64,000 nt of DNA from CAYMZZ01 sp047600605 (lineage in GTDB: Bacteria > Bacteroidota > Bacteroidia > Chitinophagales > Chitinophagaceae): the NCBI GenBank assembly GCA_047600605.1, contig JASGKK010000003.1, positions 62,001 through 126,000 of the forward strand. Reading direction: 5' to 3'. The position numbers and the translations under genes are program-made. Below, piece after piece: positions 60,565-64,000 of the stretch. Each line of letters opens with the position of its first letter. The first letter of the stretch is position 1. A model generated the notes under the pieces. The model was given only the letters and a program-made list of their open reading frames with translations, was not told where the DNA came from and searched no databases.

Positions 60565-61914
60565 TCACAGAGTCCTTTCCTTTTCCAGCGCCAGCCCGGT
60601 CCCCTTGCATTTGCTGCAGTAACGCATATACCTTTTTGTAGTTGTTCTGGTAGAGGTAGTTTGTATCCCCTCAAAAAAACCAAAGGGAAGTTCTTTTGTC
60701 TTTGATTCCGTTTCGGTGACATAATCGCCCCCTGCACCTCCGCAGCGCGTGCAGGAATAATACTGTTCGGAGTGCTTTTTCCAGTAATGCCTGTAATGGG
60801 TGAGCGACACCTGTACGGTCTTGCCGCTATTGAATACATTTACATAGCCTGGCTCTGTGATATAGACAATCCCTTTGGTGCAGTCAATATCGCCAAGTCT
60901 ACCCACAACAAGTTTGTTATTCACCTGTCCTGCAACTGTAACTCCTTTTACCAGCATCTCCGGCTTCACACTGGTTTCAGCACCATAACCGGCACAGGCT
61001 TTAGTGATCTTGTCCACCACCGCTTTATTCTGCTGTAATGCCACACGATCCTGTTTACCATATTTTTTCTGCCATTCCGACTCCCAGTCATTAATAAATT
61101 GCCGGGCCATGTTTTTCAACCTTTCCTGTTGCTGACTGTCGAGTACATCTTTTATCTGATCGTATTTCACGAAATAAGGGAATCCCATACAGACAGCATA
61201 AGCGGCGTTTATGTTCTGACTGGCAATTCCGGGCAGGAGCTCCCTGATGGCCGAAACCGCTTTACTCTCCGTAAAACCCTCATGCACCAATGCATAACAA
61301 AGCTGGCTGGTGGCTGGCCTGGCAGTAGCCGGATCGGTAAGCAATGGTTTATACAGGCTAACCAATGAATCGTATGCCTGCTGCTCCGTTTGATAAACAG
61401 GTTTTGCAAAACTGATTGTCAATGCTGCATAATCTGATTTTTCATAGTTGCTATTCACAAACTTTGAAATATGCAGGTAAGCAACATCGTGTACTTTGTC
61501 TGGAGTTGCATAAGACTGAAAACGCTTAACGATACTGTCTGCCTTTGCAGCAACCGCTTCAATCTCCATAGCCTTTTCTCCTTTGGGGGCCTCTATAAAG
61601 CGGGTACTCCAACTCCAGTAGGTCAACCCTTTTTTACGATCCGTTCTGCCTTTGGTAATATGAGCATCAAATCCCGGCATTGGAAAGGCGGCAGTATAAG
61701 TAGGCTCCCCTTCATTTGAGACCTTTATCAATTCTTTGGTGAAGAAGACCTCTTCCTTCTTTGTATCACGGGCAAGACGTATCACATTTTTTATGGAAGC
61801 CGTCAGGTTCATTTCAAACGGATCGGATACGTTCACATTGTCGTCAGCCTGTCCTTTTTGAGCATGCAAAGCGTTCAGGAAAATGAACAATGAAAAGAAT
61901 GACAGCCACTTCAT
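60565..61914 (-). CDS. Exported protein with DnaJ-like zinc-ribbon motifs
   Basis: 449 aa with signal peptide (MKWLSFFSLFIFLNALHAQ). The first 330 residues are helical and of unknown family. The C-terminal 80 residues contain two CxxCxGxG-like motifs, CTRCGGAGG and CSKCKGTG, separated by about 40 residues, as in DnaJ-type zinc modules but here in an exported protein. Convergent with the second ToxR-like gene. Function unknown. Confidence 0.72.
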   Translation of the reverse strand: MKWLSFFSLFIFLNALHAQKGQADDNVNVSDPFEMNLTASIKNVIRLARDTKKEEVFFTKELIKVSNEGEPTYTAAFPMPGFDAHITKGRTDRKKGLTYWSWSTRFIEAPKGEKAMEIEAVAAKADSIVKRFQSYATPDKVHDVAYLHISKFVNSNYEKSDYAALTISFAKPVYQTEQQAYDSLVSLYKPLLTDPATARPATSQLCYALVHEGFTESKAVSAIRELLPGIASQNINAAYAVCMGFPYFVKYDQIKDVLDSQQQERLKNMARQFINDWESEWQKKYGKQDRVALQQNKAVVDKITKACAGYGAETSVKPEMLVKGVTVAGQVNNKLVVGRLGDIDCTKGIVYITEPGYVNVFNSGKTVQVSLTHYRHYWKKHSEQYYSCTRCGGAGGDYVTETESKTKELPFGFFEGIQTTSTRTTTKRYMRYCSKCKGTGLALEKERTL

Positions 61915-62146
61915 ACGGTATTTTGTATGAAATTAATACCGATGAATTGATTCCGCAATACCCTCGGCAGGGTAGAATTTACGTAATGTAACTGATTTAG
62001 CCGCCATTGCGTTGAATAATGACACAGGAGATCCGGCAGCTTCCAAATTCCTGGCTATGCAGCCAGATTCACAACATTTCCTCCCGCATTCCATTTATGT
62101 GTTTTTGAAGGGTTTTCCTGTGAGGATATTTGGCTAAATCTTACAT

Positions 62147-63559
62147 ATGCCGAAATTTACAACAGTACTGCTGCTGTTTTGCATATCCGCGACGACTCTC
62201 TCTGCACAAAGACGAATTGAAATTTCGATTCCTGAGACCTATGAGCTCTCCAACATTATCCTGGCCTTAACTGACTATGGCCAGTCCGATGACTGGGAAG
62301 TTCAAAAACAAACAACTTATTACAATGACGTCATCAGGTTTTTTGAACCAGTCAAAGCGCACCCTCTATTGCAGAAAGTCAACTATTCAAGAACACTGTG
62401 GGAAGATTACCTGAGTTTCAGGACAGATGCAGCTGCTTATCAATTTGACAATAAGGGGAAACTGGTCAGAACAAATAATTTTTATGCCAATAAAGGGCAT
62501 ACCCCCTTTGACGATAACCTCGCCCTCATTAATGATTTTGTACAACAGTCAAACTTCCGGGATTTTTATAAAGCACAGGGGGCGCTCTACAGGGCAATCA
62601 TTGCCAACTATTCGGAGTATTATATGCTCGACACCGTAAAAATATTTCTGGAAAAAGAAACCGGAATTTCAGCGTCAAAAGCCGGTAAAGGAAGATACCA
62701 GGTAATTTTATCGCCGCTTGTAGGCAGAATGAATTGCCATAGAAATATTGACAGCGTTACGAAAGCTGACTTTCCGACATTGTCCACAGCGCTGATCGAA
62801 AACAATACGGCTGCAATAAGTAACCAGGCGCAACGGGCTGTCGAAATTCACACCCTGTTTACCGAAATGGATCATGGCTATGTAAATCCGATTACAGACC
62901 TTCTCCGTAAAGACGTGGCACAATACTTCAACAATGAATGCTGGGACAGGGAATCGGGCTACCAGGGATTAAATTGTTTCAATGAATATATGACGTGGGC
63001 CTTGTATGATATTTTTGTTGAAAAATACTTTCCGGCTATTGCCGACAGTATCAGCACACAATGGCATTATCAGAATGCCCAACGTGGATTTTTTGCCTCA
63101 AATCTTTTTGCCTTACAGTTAAAGAAGTTGTACCGGCGAAAAAAACCGGCTGAGCGGCTAAAAGACCTCTACCCGAAACTACTCACCTGGATATCCGGAA
63201 ATCAATCCAAAAACAAAGAGCTTAAACTGCTGCTGCCCAAAACCGATAGCATGTACCAACTAGCGGGTAATGGAGAGATCACCCTCAGTTTTTCGACTGG
63301 CTTAAAAAGAGATTTTGATAAAATAAGCTGTATCGTAATGAAGCTAAACAACGGCAGGGCAACAAAAGAACGGAGTATACTAGAGATAAGTCCCGGGGAT
63401 ATTATTAAATGGAACAGCGAGAGTTCTATTGTACTAAAACCGCATATTCCACATGAAGAATTTGCGCTGATCTTTAACTGGTGGGGCTGCAGGTATCCCG
63501 TTTTAAGCAACCGCGACATTATGCTGGCCTGCCAGTCATATATTCTTTTAAAACAATAA
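62147..63559 (+). CDS. DUF4932 family exported protein
   Basis: 470 aa with signal peptide (MPKFTTVLLLFCISATTLSAQ). The sequence matches the DUF4932 pattern: EISIPETYELSNIILALTDYG, then YYNDVIRFFEPVKAHPLL, and later EIHTLFTEMDHGYVNP with potential metal ligands. The family is common in Bacteroidota, probably peptidase-like by fold, but activity is not proven. It has its own 230-bp upstream region. Confidence 0.85.
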   Translation: MPKFTTVLLLFCISATTLSAQRRIEISIPETYELSNIILALTDYGQSDDWEVQKQTTYYNDVIRFFEPVKAHPLLQKVNYSRTLWEDYLSFRTDAAAYQFDNKGKLVRTNNFYANKGHTPFDDNLALINDFVQQSNFRDFYKAQGALYRAIIANYSEYYMLDTVKIFLEKETGISASKAGKGRYQVILSPLVGRMNCHRNIDSVTKADFPTLSTALIENNTAAISNQAQRAVEIHTLFTEMDHGYVNPITDLLRKDVAQYFNNECWDRESGYQGLNCFNEYMTWALYDIFVEKYFPAIADSISTQWHYQNAQRGFFASNLFALQLKKLYRRKKPAERLKDLYPKLLTWISGNQSKNKELKLLLPKTDSMYQLAGNGEITLSFSTGLKRDFDKISCIVMKLNNGRATKERSILEISPGDIIKWNSESSIVLKPHIPHEEFALIFNWWGCRYPVLSNRDIMLACQSYILLKQ

Positions 63560-63637
63560 CCAGTTGCTTGCCGACAGCCGGCATACAAAAATACCGGCGA
63601 ATCATCATCTCATTAATGATTAATTTAGTTTTATCGC

Positions 63638-64000
63638 ATGAAAAAATTTATCGCAGTCTGTCTCCTATTGATTTTCGCACGGGCGCATGCACAAATTGAC
63701 TGGAAAAATTATTCAACTTCGTTTAATGGCGGCAAAAACGCCACATTGGGCGTTGCTATTCCCTATAACGGTGTCTATGACAATACGGATGGCAATATTG
63801 TCGGCATAGCCCATTGGAATCCGTCCTACAAAATTTCGATAGATACCGCTCTCAATGATTCCATCCCTTTATATTTTGTATATGACACGGCAGGAATTTA
63901 TTTTCTGACTCCACAGGTTAATAAAGAAAATGCCGGCCAGTTTGAATATTGTGTCTTACTGAATAATAAAACAGCCGTCACTCCATGGACGCCGATCAGC
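63638..64000 (+). CDS. Exported protein, cut by window end
   Basis: 121 codons visible. Starts MKKFIAVCLLLIFARAHAQ, a clear signal peptide. The mature start IDWKNYSTSFNGGKNATLGVAIPYNGVYD is beta-rich with repeated sheet-like stretches (SIPLYFVYDTAGIYFL) and an ending near WTPIS. It may be the start of a large sensor or surface protein; the fragment is too short to assign. Confidence 0.6.
   Translation, partial: MKKFIAVCLLLIFARAHAQIDWKNYSTSFNGGKNATLGVAIPYNGVYDNTDGNIVGIAHWNPSYKISIDTALNDSIPLYFVYDTAGIYFLTPQVNKENAGQFEYCVLLNNKTAVTPWTPIS

Noticed and set aside
1..64000. tRNA, rRNA, CRISPR array, integrase or intact insertion sequence
   Set aside because: None found by reading both strands; the repeats present are short, two-copy or palindromic and lack spacer structure.

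Overview
The window reads as chromosomal DNA of a Bacteroidota bacterium, most likely a soil or plant-associated Chitinophagaceae relative. The evidence is the mix of families: a type IX secretion C-terminal sorting domain, three TlpA-like thioredoxins, GLPGLI and BF3164-type proteins, a BlaI/BlaR1 pair, many AraC-type regulators, weak Shine-Dalgarno sequences and TAnnTTTG-type -7 boxes. No rRNA, tRNA, CRISPR array, integrase or intact insertion sequence was found. GC content looks moderate throughout, except for a clearly AT-richer patch at about 38.0-39.7 kb.

Layout. 0-2.5 kb: a heterodimeric ABC exporter, the first subunit cut by the window edge. 2.5-6.0 kb (minus): blaI - blaR1-like - TlpA operon with a candidate operator. 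6-10 kb: a small membrane protein, an AHSA1-like protein, a GlxA-type regulator, then a 71-aa protein and a frameshifted 460-aa protein of unknown family. 10-14 kb: HxpB-like phosphatase, membrane and DUF6265 proteins, VOC protein, AraC regulator, AlkA-like glycosylase and DUF488. 14.3-18.8 kb (minus): NarL-type response regulator with a TPR histidine kinase, and a frameshifted GH35 beta-galactosidase. 19-28.8 kb: a ToxR/CadC-like regulator, Crp/Fnr regulator, DUF2306 protein, phosphoesterase, serine hydrolase, GLPGLI protein, esterase-like protein and AraC regulator. 28.8-33.7 kb: T9SS LamG protein, a gene relic, a dispersed repeat, TlpA, and a carboxypeptidase-regulatory-like lipoprotein.

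33.8-37.2 kb is the most unusual part. An unlisted 37-aa peptide with nine cysteines lies upstream of a GNAT acetyltransferase with a Cys-rich tail and an exported small protein ending in Cys-x-Cys-x-Cys. An AraC regulator is divergent from them, and a membrane peptide, an HMA-AraC regulator and its degenerate paralogue follow. Together they suggest a metal- or thiol-linked module. 38.0-39.3 kb holds two AT-rich genes of unknown family, possibly an acquired accessory cassette.

39.8-64 kb: DUF1801, TlpA with a helical repeat region, a pair of very large secreted proteins (590 and 1306 aa), DyP peroxidase, KAS III enzyme, PPP-type phosphoesterase, a LytS/LytTR two-component pair, AraC, cupin, BF3164 lipoprotein, a second copy of the intergenic repeat next to a perfect 30-bp palindrome, and a second serine hydrolase divergent from a second ToxR-like regulator. 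The window ends with two secreted proteins of poorly known function and the start of another exported protein.

Two themes recur. First, the two ToxR-like regulators are paralogues and both have helically phased TTTAGA repeats in their upstream region. Second, three genes are broken by what looks like one extra base each (about 9.57, 17.53 and 59.83 kb), which may be sequence error or real decay.
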